A stretch of 64,000 nucleotides of DNA from Bacillus sp. SM2101 (GTDB lineage: Bacteria; Bacillota; Bacilli; Bacillales; SM2101). The stretch is from NCBI RefSeq assembly GCF_018588585.1, contig NZ_JAEUFG010000004.1, positions 62,001 through 126,000 on the forward strand. Reading direction: 5' to 3'. Position numbers and translations under genes: made by a program. The notes under the pieces are model-generated. The model worked only from the letters and a program-made list of their open reading frames with translations. It searched no databases and had not been told where the DNA came from. Positions 8,950 to 17,406 of the stretch are shown piece after piece. How positions within the stretch are numbered: position 1 is the stretch's first letter; each line of letters starts with the position of its first letter.

Positions 8950-9183
8950 ATGGGTACTATGCAACGAATCGCACTTGTTTTTACTATTATTGGGGCTATA
9001 AATTGGGGGCTAATTGGATTTTTTCAATTCGACTTAGTTGGAGCAATCTTTAATGGACAAGGTTCCGCTCTTTCAAGAATTATTTTTGGTATCGTTGGAA
9101 TTGCAGGCCTCATTAATTTAGGGATATTATTCAAGCCTACTGAGGAATTTGGAACAAGTACCGAGCCTAGAACGACTAGATGA
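8950..9183 (+). CDS. yuzA: YuzA, DUF378 small membrane protein
   Basis: A 77-residue protein with two hydrophobic helices. It begins MGTMQRIALVFTIIGAINWG, followed by LIGFFQFDLVGAIF and then IIFGIVGIAGLINLGILF. The GAINWGLIGFFQFDLV stretch is the hallmark of DUF378. The function is unknown. The ATG was chosen because AAAGGAGG lies 10-11 nt upstream; an in-frame ATG 15 codons earlier would add residues from the ribosome-site region. The gene is followed by a very strong terminator and sits between yugJ and yugI as in B. subtilis. Confidence 0.9.
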   Translation: MGTMQRIALVFTIIGAINWGLIGFFQFDLVGAIFNGQGSALSRIIFGIVGIAGLINLGILFKPTEEFGTSTEPRTTR

Positions 9184-9210
9184 TATCACTTATTTCATGA
9201 AACTTATGTT

Positions 9211-9252
9211 AAATCAAAAAATCGCCTTAAAAGGTAGGCGATTTTTTGATTT
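9211..9252 (+). terminator. yuzA terminator
   Basis: A perfect 17-bp stem (9211-9227 with 9236-9252), whose inner part is ATCGCCT / AGGCGAT and whose arms contain A6/T6. It should act in both directions. Confidence 0.92.
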
Positions 9253-9274
9253 GAACTGAGCTGTTTTTATGACT

Positions 9275-9307
9275 AAAGATCCCCACATTAATAACGAGGG
9301 GATCTTT
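9275..9307 (-). terminator. Hairpin downstream of yugI
   Basis: A perfect stem AAAGATCCCC / GGGGATCTTT with a 13-nt loop, about 60 nt after the yugI stop. The T tail on the minus strand is short. Confidence 0.6.
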
Positions 9308-9366
9308 CATCGAATGGATAGAGCTCCCACAAGATTCACTGATGCTCAAGTTTACTTATGTGGGGT

Positions 9367-9765
9367 TTATTTTTTTATTAAATCTTCTCGCTTAGACTGT
9401 TCAATCCATTCTTCAAGTTTCTCTTTTAAAGTATTAAAGCCTTGTTGTTCATCCATTTCCGTTACTGGCATTTGTATTTGACGTTTTTTAGGTTTTTTAG
9501 GTTTTTCAGTTTCAGCAGGTGCCTCTTGCGTCGCACGGATAGATAACCCTATTTTACCTGCTCCCTCATCAATGGATAGAACTTTAACATTAACTTCGTC
9601 TCCAACCTTCACATGGTCATTAATATCTTTGACATATCCGTGAGTAATTTCAGAGATATGAACTAACCCTTGTGTATTTTCATCTAAGGCAACAAACGCT
9701 CCATAAGGTTGAACACCTGTAACTTTACCTACAACAACACTTCCAATTGCAAATTTTTCAGACAT
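9367..9765 (-). CDS. yugI: S1-domain RNA-binding protein YugI (general stress protein 13)
   Basis: A 132-residue protein with one S1/OB-fold RNA-binding domain at residues 5-76. The typical sequence is GSVVVGKVTGVQPYGAFVAL, then GLVHISEITHGYVKDI and VLSIDEGAGKIGLSIRAT. A basic linker KPKKPKKR and a Gln/Glu-rich tail follow. It matches the YugI/GSP13 family, which binds the ribosome or RNA. The start ATG has AGGAG 7 nt upstream. It is transcribed alone, away from the XRE regulator. Confidence 0.93.
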   Translation of the reverse strand: MSEKFAIGSVVVGKVTGVQPYGAFVALDENTQGLVHISEITHGYVKDINDHVKVGDEVNVKVLSIDEGAGKIGLSIRATQEAPAETEKPKKPKKRQIQMPVTEMDEQQGFNTLKEKLEEWIEQSKREDLIKK

Positions 9766-10098
9766 GAAAACACTCCTAAACCGATATTCTTATTTCGTTT
9801 ATACGCAATTAAACATTATATCATAAACAATAAGTTACCTCAAAGCAAATTTTCTATCTATTTTTTTATAATTTGCAAATTGGACTAAAAATATGAGCAT
9901 AACAAAGAAAACCATTTTAGACGTATCCTTCATCAATAACTAATATATTTTGTATATACCTAACAAGTTGAAGCCTTTACACTCCTAAAAAAATCACACC
10001 TACATTTAATCACTAAATATTCATATTTATAGTGATTTTTTTACTTTCAATCATGGTAAAATATTTATAAGAAATGAATGTGCTAGGAGGGAGCTAAA
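9766..10098. other. Divergent intergenic region with an orphan terminator
   Basis: A 333-bp AT-rich gap between divergent yugI and the XRE gene. It contains the hairpin AATCACTA (10008-10015) / TAGTGATT (10030-10037) running into seven T on the plus strand, with no plus-strand gene before it. A TGGTAAAAT extended -10-like sequence near 10053-10061 is suitably placed for the XRE gene. No protein-coding frame with a ribosome site was found before the hairpin. Confidence 0.5.
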
Positions 10099-10458
10099 AT
10101 GGGTACACTCGGATCAAACATTAAAATGTACAGAATGCAAAAAAAGCTAAGCCAGCGGGAATTGGCTATGAAGATTCGTGTCGGTACTGGTACGATTGAG
10201 AAATATGAATCTGGTGCACAACTCCCTGACACCCAAACAATTTTAAAAATATCAACTGTACTAGATATCCCAGCACCAGAACTGTTAGAACAAATTTATC
10301 AAATAAATTCGGGGTTTGACGAAGAAATTGAACACCTTATAAAAGAAGTTGGCACTGAAAAATCAAAGCTCATATTACGTAAAGCAAAAGAATTTAGCGA
10401 GGAAGATTTCTTAAAAGTGATGCAAATGCTTTATGATATAAAATATGAACAGAAATAA
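10099..10458 (+). CDS. XRE-family helix-turn-helix regulator
   Basis: A 119-residue protein with an N-terminal lambda-repressor-like HTH (residues 6-60). The sequence LGSNIKMYRMQKKLSQREL, then AMKIRVGTGTIEKYESG and PDTQTILKISTVLDI, shows the five-helix pattern. The C-terminal half is acidic and helical and may dimerise or bind an effector. The start has AGGAGGGAG upstream. The gene is monocistronic and has its own terminator. Target genes are not evident; regulators of this shape in bacilli often control themselves. Confidence 0.9.
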   Translation: MGTLGSNIKMYRMQKKLSQRELAMKIRVGTGTIEKYESGAQLPDTQTILKISTVLDIPAPELLEQIYQINSGFDEEIEHLIKEVGTEKSKLILRKAKEFSEEDFLKVMQMLYDIKYEQK

Positions 10459-10527
10459 CAAAATGACGATAGATTTTAACCGCACTTGAACACATACTAC
10501 GATTATTATCTTACACAAAATATATTC

Positions 10528-10556
10528 AGACAAAACCATAATGGTTTTGTCTTTTT
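10528..10556 (+). terminator. XRE gene terminator
   Basis: A perfect inverted repeat AGACAAAACCAT / ATGGTTTTGTCT followed by TTTTATTA. Confidence 0.9.
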
Positions 10557-10640
10557 ATTACGCTCTATTGGCAACCTTTGTTGTTATTTAATACCTTAAT
10601 ATCAAATTAGGAAAACAACGATTGATAAGAAACAACTTTC
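10557..10640 (-). repeat. Degenerate TIR repeat remnant
   Basis: A short stretch contains CGCTCTATTGGCAACCTTTG then TTGTTATT, and an opposite end AAAACAACGATTGATAAGAA. It looks like an internally deleted or decayed copy in minus orientation. Confidence 0.35.
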
Positions 10641-10666
10641 TAATAATGGCTATGCAGCCAGCCAAG

Positions 10667-11833
10667 TTAGCTATTTATAAAGCGATTAATACGTTTGATT
10701 GCTTCTTGCAATTGTTCCATTGATGAAGCATACGAACAACGGATATGCCCTTCTCCGCTCTCACCAAACACATCTCCAGGTACAACAGCGACCTTTTCTT
10801 GTATCAATAATTTTTCAGCAAATTGTTCAGAGGTCAACCCAGTACTTTTTATGGAAGGAAATGCATAAAATGCTCCCCCTGGTAGATGGCAATCGAGACC
10901 GATATCGACTAATGATTGCACAAAGTAGTTACGACGACGTCTATAGCTTTTTTTCATTCCATCAACATCCTGACGTCCATTTTTTAATGCTTCAATCGCA
11001 CCGTATTGAACTGGAGTCGGTGCACACATCATGGAATACTGATGAATTTTGAGCATAGCCTGTAAAAGTTCAGCAGGAGCAGCAACATATCCTAATCGCC
11101 AGCCTGTCATTGCAAAACCTTTAGAAAAACCGTTTATTACAATCGTACGCTCTCTCATGCCATTTACATTTGCTATACTATAGTGCTGCTCATCGTAGGA
11201 AAGTTCAGAATATATTTCATCTGATATAACTACTAAATTGTACTGATCAACAATTTCTGCTATAGCTTCAAGCTCTTCTTTTGTTAACACCGCTCCTGTA
11301 GGATTGTTTGGTGAGCAAATCATAATCGCTTTAGTTTTCTCAGATATCACTTTTTCAATATGCTCTGGCTTTAGCTTAAATTGATCAGTTTCCGTTGTTT
11401 GTATAGCGATTGGTTTACCACCAGCTAATGTAACTAATGGTGCATACGAGACAAAACTCGGTTCAACAACAATCACTTCATCTCCTTGATTAACAATAGC
11501 TCTTAAAGCAAGATCAAGAGCTTGACTTGCTCCAACTGTAACAAGAATCTCTTGATCTGGGTTATACTGGAGCATATATTGGCTCTTTAAATATGATGCT
11601 ATTTCCTGTCTCAGTTCAATTAACCCTGCATTAGCAGTATATGACGTATACCCTTGTTCCAATGATAGTATACACGCCTCACGTATACTCCACCCTGTCA
11701 CAAAATCAGGTTCGCCAACCCCTAATGAAATAACTCCATCCATACTAGCAGCTAGATCAAAAAAACGACGAATCCCAGATGGTTTTACACTTAAAACTGT
11801 ATCTGATAAAAATGATTTTTCTGTATGAATCAT
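10667..11833 (-). CDS. alaT: Alanine-type aminotransferase AlaT (class I/II, PLP)
   Basis: A 388-residue fold-type I aminotransferase. The PLP lysine is K238 in NGFSKGFAMTGWRLGY. The SPNNPTG motif is at residues 174-180 and the SDEIYSEL motif at 204-211. The C-terminal arginine motif GHIRCSYA binds the substrate carboxylate. The order alaR-alaT with a 4-nt overlap matches B. subtilis yugG-yugH, where AlaT makes alanine from pyruvate under control of AlaR. The gene was formerly annotated as a PatA-like aspartate aminotransferase. No separate promoter is visible, so it is translated from the alaR mRNA. Confidence 0.92.
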   Translation of the reverse strand: MIHTEKSFLSDTVLSVKPSGIRRFFDLAASMDGVISLGVGEPDFVTGWSIREACILSLEQGYTSYTANAGLIELRQEIASYLKSQYMLQYNPDQEILVTVGASQALDLALRAIVNQGDEVIVVEPSFVSYAPLVTLAGGKPIAIQTTETDQFKLKPEHIEKVISEKTKAIMICSPNNPTGAVLTKEELEAIAEIVDQYNLVVISDEIYSELSYDEQHYSIANVNGMRERTIVINGFSKGFAMTGWRLGYVAAPAELLQAMLKIHQYSMMCAPTPVQYGAIEALKNGRQDVDGMKKSYRRRRNYFVQSLVDIGLDCHLPGGAFYAFPSIKSTGLTSEQFAEKLLIQEKVAVVPGDVFGESGEGHIRCSYASSMEQLQEAIKRINRFINS

Positions 11834-12330
11834 GGTGACACCACGATACGCTGATCTTTATCATCCTGATCGAACACTGTACCATCATGTTTATATTTTT
11901 TTAACATAAAATGAGTCGTCGTTGAGATTACAGAATCAAGTGTAGACAACTTTTCAGAAACAAAGTTGGCGACCTCTGGCATTGATCGACCTTCAATGAC
12001 GACTGATAAATCATACGCTCCACTCATTAAATAGACAGATTTCACTTCCGGATAACGATATATACGTTCAGCAACTTCGTCAAAACCAACCCCACGCTTA
12101 GGAGTTACTTTTACGTCGATCATTGCAGTTACATTTTCGAGACCGTTGACTTTATTCCAATCTATCATTGGAACATATTGGACAATAACTTTAGAATTTT
12201 CTAATTTTTTAATACTTGCTTCAACTTCCTCTGTTGACAAAGAAACCATTTTTGCGATTGTTTGCGCAGGTAAACGACAATCAGCTTCTAGAACCTCAAG
12301 AATCTCAATTTCTTTTTGTGATAATTTCAC
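11830..12330 (-). CDS. alaR: Lrp/AsnC-family regulator AlaR
   Basis: A 166-residue Lrp-type regulator with an N-terminal winged HTH (residues 4-52; LPAQTIAKMVSLSTEEVEAS) and a C-terminal RAM/AsnC ligand-binding domain (about 66-145; GAYDLSVVIEGRSMPEVANF). Family members bind an amino acid and form octamers. The overlap with alaT by ATGA shows translational coupling. By analogy with B. subtilis it activates or controls alanine synthesis. The RBS GGAGGAGATATGCGTG directly precedes the ATG region. I infer the ligand is alanine. Confidence 0.92.
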   Translation of the reverse strand: MKLSQKEIEILEVLEADCRLPAQTIAKMVSLSTEEVEASIKKLENSKVIVQYVPMIDWNKVNGLENVTAMIDVKVTPKRGVGFDEVAERIYRYPEVKSVYLMSGAYDLSVVIEGRSMPEVANFVSEKLSTLDSVISTTTHFMLKKYKHDGTVFDQDDKDQRIVVSP

Positions 12331-12407
12331 GCATATCTCCTCCGCTTTTTTACGTATACACTGTTAGAATTTCTTCTGTTAATTTATTTATTATAGCATT
12401 TCGGCAA

Positions 12408-13820
12408 TTAATTCGTTAATACCTGAAATGCAATATGAACTTGAGTACCTTCTCCTACTTTACTGTAAAATGATATATTTCCATTATGGGCTACAACAAT
12501 TTGTTTAACAATCGCTAAGCCGAGGCCGGTTCCTCCATCTTTCCGAGTACGCGCTTTATTTATACGATAAAACCTTTCACCTAATTGATTTAGATGCTTT
12601 TCATCCATTCCTATCCCTGTATCTGAAATGATTAGCTCACATTGATTATTTTTTGCTTTCTTTAACTGAACTGAAATATTACCACCTTTTTCAGTATAAT
12701 GAATAGCATTATCTATAAGGTTATGAATGATTTGTTCAATACGATCTTCATCAGCATAAATAATAATTTCTGGATCCAACATCATGTTAAGTGAAATTTC
12801 ACTTTCAAGCAAAATTGGTTCGTAAATTGCTAACGATTCTTCAATTAATTGTGAAAATACTAGTGGTACCTTTGTTAAGTTGTACACACTACTCTCTAGC
12901 TTTGATAAGTCAAGTAAATCATGCACGAGTCGTTGCATTCGAGCAGCCTCACGATGAATCAATTTAAGGTATCGCTGTACATCCTCCTGTTTTTTTACGA
13001 CGCCATCGACAATTGCTTCACTATAACCTTTTACATAACTAATAGGTGTGCGTAACTCATGGGAAACATTGGCTAGAAATTCTTTCTTACGCTCATCCTC
13101 TTTTGCAATAGCACATGCCATATCGTTAAAAGCTTGTGCAAGCTTACCGATTTCGTCATTTGTTGTAATTTCTACTCGTTCTGTATAATTCCCCTTAGAC
13201 ATGTGTTGGGCAGCTTGCTCAAGTTGCTTGAGCGGCTTAATCAGTTTTGTAATAATTTTCCTTCCAATGAGAATGGATAAAATGACAAATAAAATAGCAA
13301 CTGGAATCCATAAGTTAGTAATATCATTGATCATATCAGTAATATTCGCTAAAGGGGTATATAAATAAACAATGCCTTCTAGTCTATTTCCATCTAATAG
13401 AGGAATGATAACACCTAAAATTTGATGTCCCATTTTTTGTTCATATCCTATTTTGGATATGTGTTCACCTCTTAATAGTCGCTCTCTATCTTCTTCATCA
13501 ATATAAGATTCATAATCAATATCAAACGGTAGACACGCACTTAATTCTCGAGGGTTTGTTATTAGCAACACTTCCGGCTCAGACATTTGGTTGTACCAAT
13601 TAATTTGGTCAATAAATTGGTCTGTTATTTCTCCACCATTATAATTAGTCGCAAGTTGAGAGCCTTCTTCTTGAAGCGTTTTTCTTACATTTTCAACATA
13701 GTATTTTTCATAAAAATAATTTGATAATATATATGAAAAAAAAATTGTCCCAATAATGGCGAGACTAATAGTAATCCAAATTTTATGTGCTAACGTCAAA
13801 TTCCTGATCATTGTAAACAT
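12408..13820 (-). CDS. Membrane sensor histidine kinase (HAMP-HisKA-HATPase)
   Basis: A 470-residue kinase. Helix 1 is at about residues 13-33, an extracytoplasmic domain of about 130 residues follows, helix 2 is at about 166-187, and a HAMP is at about 188-240. The phosphoacceptor is H254 in VSHELRTP. The ATP-binding N box (NLIDNAIHYT), G1 (SDTGIGM) and G2 (DGGTGLGLAIV) are intact. The gene is last in an operon with its response regulator (4-nt gap) and a beta-propeller lipoprotein. The GAGGTG site before the first ATG supports this start. The stimulus is unknown; the lipoprotein is a plausible accessory sensor, which is inference. Confidence 0.93.
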   Translation of the reverse strand: MFTMIRNLTLAHKIWITISLAIIGTIFFSYILSNYFYEKYYVENVRKTLQEEGSQLATNYNGGEITDQFIDQINWYNQMSEPEVLLITNPRELSACLPFDIDYESYIDEEDRERLLRGEHISKIGYEQKMGHQILGVIIPLLDGNRLEGIVYLYTPLANITDMINDITNLWIPVAILFVILSILIGRKIITKLIKPLKQLEQAAQHMSKGNYTERVEITTNDEIGKLAQAFNDMACAIAKEDERKKEFLANVSHELRTPISYVKGYSEAIVDGVVKKQEDVQRYLKLIHREAARMQRLVHDLLDLSKLESSVYNLTKVPLVFSQLIEESLAIYEPILLESEISLNMMLDPEIIIYADEDRIEQIIHNLIDNAIHYTEKGGNISVQLKKAKNNQCELIISDTGIGMDEKHLNQLGERFYRINKARTRKDGGTGLGLAIVKQIVVAHNGNISFYSKVGEGTQVHIAFQVLTN

Positions 13821-13824
13821 CTTT

Positions 13825-14511
13825 TCACACCTCTAACTTATAACCGATACCCCATACAGTTCTAATCGAATCTCCAAACTCACCCAACTTTATTCTAAGC
13901 GTTTTAATATGTGTATCGACTGTTCTTACACCACCCTTATAATCAAAGCCCCAAACCCCTTCTAATAATTGCTCTCTACTCAATGCTTGACCTAGATGTT
14001 TACAAAAGAATAACAATAAATCAAACTCTTTAAGTGTTAACCCAATAGAGCTACCATTTATGCGCACTTTGCGACCTTTTTCGTTAATTTCTAATGAGCC
14101 AAATTTAACAAATAAACCCTCTTCATTATGCATGCCTTGATTTGTTCTACGTAAAACTGCATCAATTCGAGCAATTAATTCACTTGGACTAAAGGGCTTT
14201 ACAATATAATCATCCGCCCCCATTTTCAAACCGTATACACGATCCCACTCTTCACCTCTAGCAGTTAAAAAGATAATCGGTATGTTGGAGGTTTGACGTA
14301 GCTTCTCGCAAAATGTAAAGCCATCGATATCAGGCATCATTACATCAAGAATGATGATATCAATATTAGTCTTATCGAGTATGTTAAATGCCTCATTACC
14401 ATCAGATGCATGGTATGTTTCAAAATTATCGCGCTCAACATACATTTGAATAAGGTTTCTCATATCCTCTTCATCATCAACGATCATTACTTTCTTCTTC
14501 TCAGTCATCAT
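13825..14511 (-). CDS. OmpR/PhoB-type response regulator
   Basis: A 228-residue regulator with a receiver domain at residues 7-120. D56 in IIILDVMMPDIDG is the phosphoacceptor, D12/D13 form the acidic pocket, and K106 or so lies in YIVKPF. A winged-helix DNA-binding domain occupies about 135-228, with the typical LTLKEFDLLLFF and RTVDTHIKTLRIKL. It overlaps the upstream lipoprotein gene by 4 nt and lies 4 nt before the kinase gene, so the three are one translation-coupled unit. It resembles YkoG/ResD-like regulators, but no specific orthologue is claimed. Confidence 0.94.
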   Translation of the reverse strand: MMTEKKKVMIVDDEEDMRNLIQMYVERDNFETYHASDGNEAFNILDKTNIDIIILDVMMPDIDGFTFCEKLRQTSNIPIIFLTARGEEWDRVYGLKMGADDYIVKPFSPSELIARIDAVLRRTNQGMHNEEGLFVKFGSLEINEKGRKVRINGSSIGLTLKEFDLLLFFCKHLGQALSREQLLEGVWGFDYKGGVRTVDTHIKTLRIKLGEFGDSIRTVWGIGYKLEV

Positions 14512-15494
14512 CGTTCACCTTCTCTTTTAATTAATTGAAATGGCCCTTTGCCTACTTTGATAGTGCTTGTTATTTCCATTGTTTTTTGGTCAATAACATA
14601 CACCTCATCACTATCATAGCTGGTAATATAAAGCTCATCATTCATTGCAACCATTTCAACAGGATTCACACCTACATTTATTGCTGATATCTCTTCATAT
14701 GTACTTGGATTGAATTTGCGAATCATGCTTGATCCATGACTGAGGACAAAAATCCCCTCTTTTGTTTCTGAGAAAAATATTGGCATTGTTGGAGCTGCAA
14801 TTTCCTCCTTCAGTTTTCCTGATTCTAGTGAAAACACGCTAATATTCGTCTCAATTTTATTTGCATTACCATGCCCCCCTAGCCACAATTCTTTTTCCGC
14901 TTCTCGTAATAGTCCTCCAGTAGGCAAAGGATTTATGTTAAACGTATCGATAACCACATTATGAATAGCATCTATGACGGATAAACTTGTATCATCTATA
15001 TTAACGACATATATTCTTTCTCCATCATTTGATTCAAACATACTAAATGGACGCTTCCCAATTTTTATTTCATTAAGCTCCTCACCAGTTAGAGAAAATT
15101 TTCGGATAGAATTTCTATTTTGGTCAACAAGATAAATACTGTTTTTATCAGAGGAAAGAATTCCATTTACAATTCCTGTTCCAGTTTTCCAAGGGGTTAA
15201 TTCTTTCCCTGTGGATAATTCATACAAATAAGCACTTTCTTCATTCTTCCCATATAACATTAGTGTATCTTGATCAGGGAACATCAGCCCTCCTGTAACT
15301 GCTCTATTTATTTCCCAAGACTCAGTCTGTTCCTTATTAGAAATATCTATAAAAGATAGACTTGCATCCTTTATATTTACCGATAGTACAGATGATTGAT
15401 GAGGGTTAATTGGCTTAAATTGTTGTGTGTTACTGCATCCTACAAGTAAAATGATTAGCATAACAGTAAGCATCAATAATTTTCGTTGAAACAT
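14508..15494 (-). CDS. YVTN/YncE-like beta-propeller lipoprotein
   Basis: A 328-residue exported lipoprotein. The signal peptide MFQRKLLMLTVMLIILLVGC ends in a lipobox (LVGC). The mature protein has repeated blades such as KRPFSMFESNDGERIYVVN, then INVGVNPVEMVAMNDELYIT and YDSDEVYVIDQKTMEITST, typical of YVTN/YncE-type 7-bladed propellers. The ATG chosen has AGGAG 8 nt upstream; an in-frame start ten codons earlier lacks one. It is the first gene of the operon with the response regulator and kinase. A surface propeller joined to a two-component system suggests a ligand- or polymer-binding accessory, but this is inference. Confidence 0.9.
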   Translation of the reverse strand: MFQRKLLMLTVMLIILLVGCSNTQQFKPINPHQSSVLSVNIKDASLSFIDISNKEQTESWEINRAVTGGLMFPDQDTLMLYGKNEESAYLYELSTGKELTPWKTGTGIVNGILSSDKNSIYLVDQNRNSIRKFSLTGEELNEIKIGKRPFSMFESNDGERIYVVNIDDTSLSVIDAIHNVVIDTFNINPLPTGGLLREAEKELWLGGHGNANKIETNISVFSLESGKLKEEIAAPTMPIFFSETKEGIFVLSHGSSMIRKFNPSTYEEISAINVGVNPVEMVAMNDELYITSYDSDEVYVIDQKTMEITSTIKVGKGPFQLIKREGER

Positions 15495-15777
15495 ATTTTT
15501 CACTCCTATATAGGGTTCAAACAATGAATCTTAGTTTGTATAATGAGTTATAGGTGGAATCTGTCAATCAGTCAAATAAGAATCCAACCTGCTATGTTCA
15601 AATATACTTAAGCTAATAGTTGTTCTTGCAATCATTATACATTTAAATTGTGTTCAAACAGTGAAGTTCATCTGCTATTGTTTAAGCAAATGGTTCTTAG
15701 TTCAACAACTAATTGACTTAATCAAGATGATTCGTATGCCTTTGAACCGGTGTATAAATATTTACATACTCTAAAAG

Positions 15778-15926
15778 CAATGTTGTTGCTCGTACTAAGA
15801 AATTAAACACGCACACAACTAGCGTTCGTGGCATCTTTTCATCTTTACAACGATGACTAACATATAAAACCACTTTTTATGGTGCTAATTTAAAACAATA
15901 GCAAAGAGTTTACAAAAAGAGCCTTT
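15778..15926 (+). repeat. TIR repeat, plus orientation
   Basis: This copy has the left-end TGTTGTTGCTCGTACTAAG, the core in reverse complement (GCGTTCGTGGCATCTTTTC) and the right end AGAGTTTACAAAAAGAGCCTT. It lies in the 472-bp gap between the divergent lipoprotein operon and the aminotransferase gene. Promoters for both should lie in the remainder (15500-15777), where I could not choose one with confidence. Confidence 0.85.
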
Positions 15927-15966
15927 TTAAAAAGAAGTATACTAAAAAGAGGTAGGTGTGAAGAGC

Positions 15967-17133
15967 ATGGATAATCATTTTTTTGATCAAGTCACTGATC
16001 GGAGACATTCAAATTCTATTAAGTGGGATGGTACTAAACGTGTTTTTGGTGTAGATGATGTGTTGCCAATGTGGGTTGCAGATATGGATTTCAAGGCACC
16101 CCCACAAGTATTAAAAGCAATACAGTCTAGAGTAGAGCACGGTATTTTTGGCTACTCAGAACCACCTCTATCAACGAAAAAAGCTATTCAAAAATGGGTA
16201 AACAATAGGCATCATTGGAATATCCGAGATAGCTGGATAATTTACTCGTCAGGTATTGTACCCGCATTGGCAACTGCCATAGAAGCGTACACAAAACCTG
16301 GGGATAAGGTTTTGATGCAAACACCAGTCTATCCACCGTTCTTTGACCTAGTCATAAAAAATAACCGAATTCCAGTCTATCATTCTTTTGATTTAGACGA
16401 TGGCAAATTCGAAATTAACTTTGACAAACTAGAACAATTAATTGATAAACAAACAAAATTGTTCTTTCTATGCAATCCTCACAACCCTGGTGGAAAAGTT
16501 TGGACTAAAGGTGAGCTAACAAAACTTGGTGAAATATGCTCATTACATAACATTACCATTATCTCAGATGAAATTCATTCAGATATTATTTTAGCAGGCA
16601 CCCATATTCCAATTGCATCAATTGATGAAAAGTTTGCTCAGCGAACTATTACTTGTATCGCACCAAGTAAAACATTTAACCTTGCGGGTCTTCAAACAGC
16701 TGCTATTATTACACCTAATACTCAGCTAAGATTAGCTTTTCAAAAAGTACAACAAAGGCAAGGGTTTTATACAGTAAATGCACTGGGCATGGTTGCTATG
16801 GAAGCAGCCTATCATTATGGAGAAGTTTGGCTAGAGAGCTTGATTGCATACTTGAAGGAAAATATTATGATTGTTGATCGTTATCTCAAACAACATCTAC
16901 CTAGCCTAAAAATGATTAAGCCCGATGCTTCATATTTGATCTGGATAGATTGCCGTAATCTACACATGACAGATGAACAACTTAAGAGAGAATTATTAGT
17001 AGAAGGTAAACTAGCTTTGGAACCAGGCAGTAAGTTTGGTATTGCTGGTAATGGATTTGTTAGAATGAACATTGGTTGCCCAAAACAAACTTTATATGAT
17101 GGATTAAATAGACTAAAGAAAGCACTAGGATAA
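15967..17133 (+). CDS. MalY/PatB-family aminotransferase (cystathionine beta-lyase type)
   Basis: A 388-residue PLP enzyme of the MalY/PatB branch. Hallmarks are LPMWVADMDF near residues 33-42, FLCNPHNPGG, SDEIHSDI, and the PLP-lysine motif APSKTFNLAGLQ. PatB of B. subtilis is a C-S lyase acting on cystathionine, and E. coli MalY has the same activity; aminotransferase side activity is possible. I chose the ATG with AGGTG 8 nt upstream over an in-frame GTG three codons earlier. The gene is monocistronic, with a hairpin after it. No S-box or T-box leader is visible. Confidence 0.9.
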   Translation: MDNHFFDQVTDRRHSNSIKWDGTKRVFGVDDVLPMWVADMDFKAPPQVLKAIQSRVEHGIFGYSEPPLSTKKAIQKWVNNRHHWNIRDSWIIYSSGIVPALATAIEAYTKPGDKVLMQTPVYPPFFDLVIKNNRIPVYHSFDLDDGKFEINFDKLEQLIDKQTKLFFLCNPHNPGGKVWTKGELTKLGEICSLHNITIISDEIHSDIILAGTHIPIASIDEKFAQRTITCIAPSKTFNLAGLQTAAIITPNTQLRLAFQKVQQRQGFYTVNALGMVAMEAAYHYGEVWLESLIAYLKENIMIVDRYLKQHLPSLKMIKPDASYLIWIDCRNLHMTDEQLKRELLVEGKLALEPGSKFGIAGNGFVRMNIGCPKQTLYDGLNRLKKALG

Positions 17134-17193
17134 GTAACAAACATTTATAAAATCCTTTAATTTTACAAGCAATTATTTCATGTATTTCTTTTA

Positions 17194-17225
17194 AAATCAG
17201 GTGGGGTAAATTCTCCACCTGATTT
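17194..17225 (+). terminator. Hairpin after the MalY/PatB gene
   Basis: An 11-bp stem AAATCAGGTGG / CCACCTGATTT with a 10-nt loop and no strong T tail. The same arm sequence recurs at 29615-29644 with a different loop. Confidence 0.65.
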
Positions 17226-17406
17226 ACATATCAACATTTATTAATGACTTTTTTGTCTCATTTTGTTCCCTAAATCACTAAGTAACAAGTATGTAAAAAC
17301 TAAGTGTTCACGGCACCTTTGCTTCCTTATCTACTTACTGTGGTCATTTAATCACACTAGCAATTTTATAATATAACACTAAACAGCAATCTTAGTTATC
17401 ATCCAT

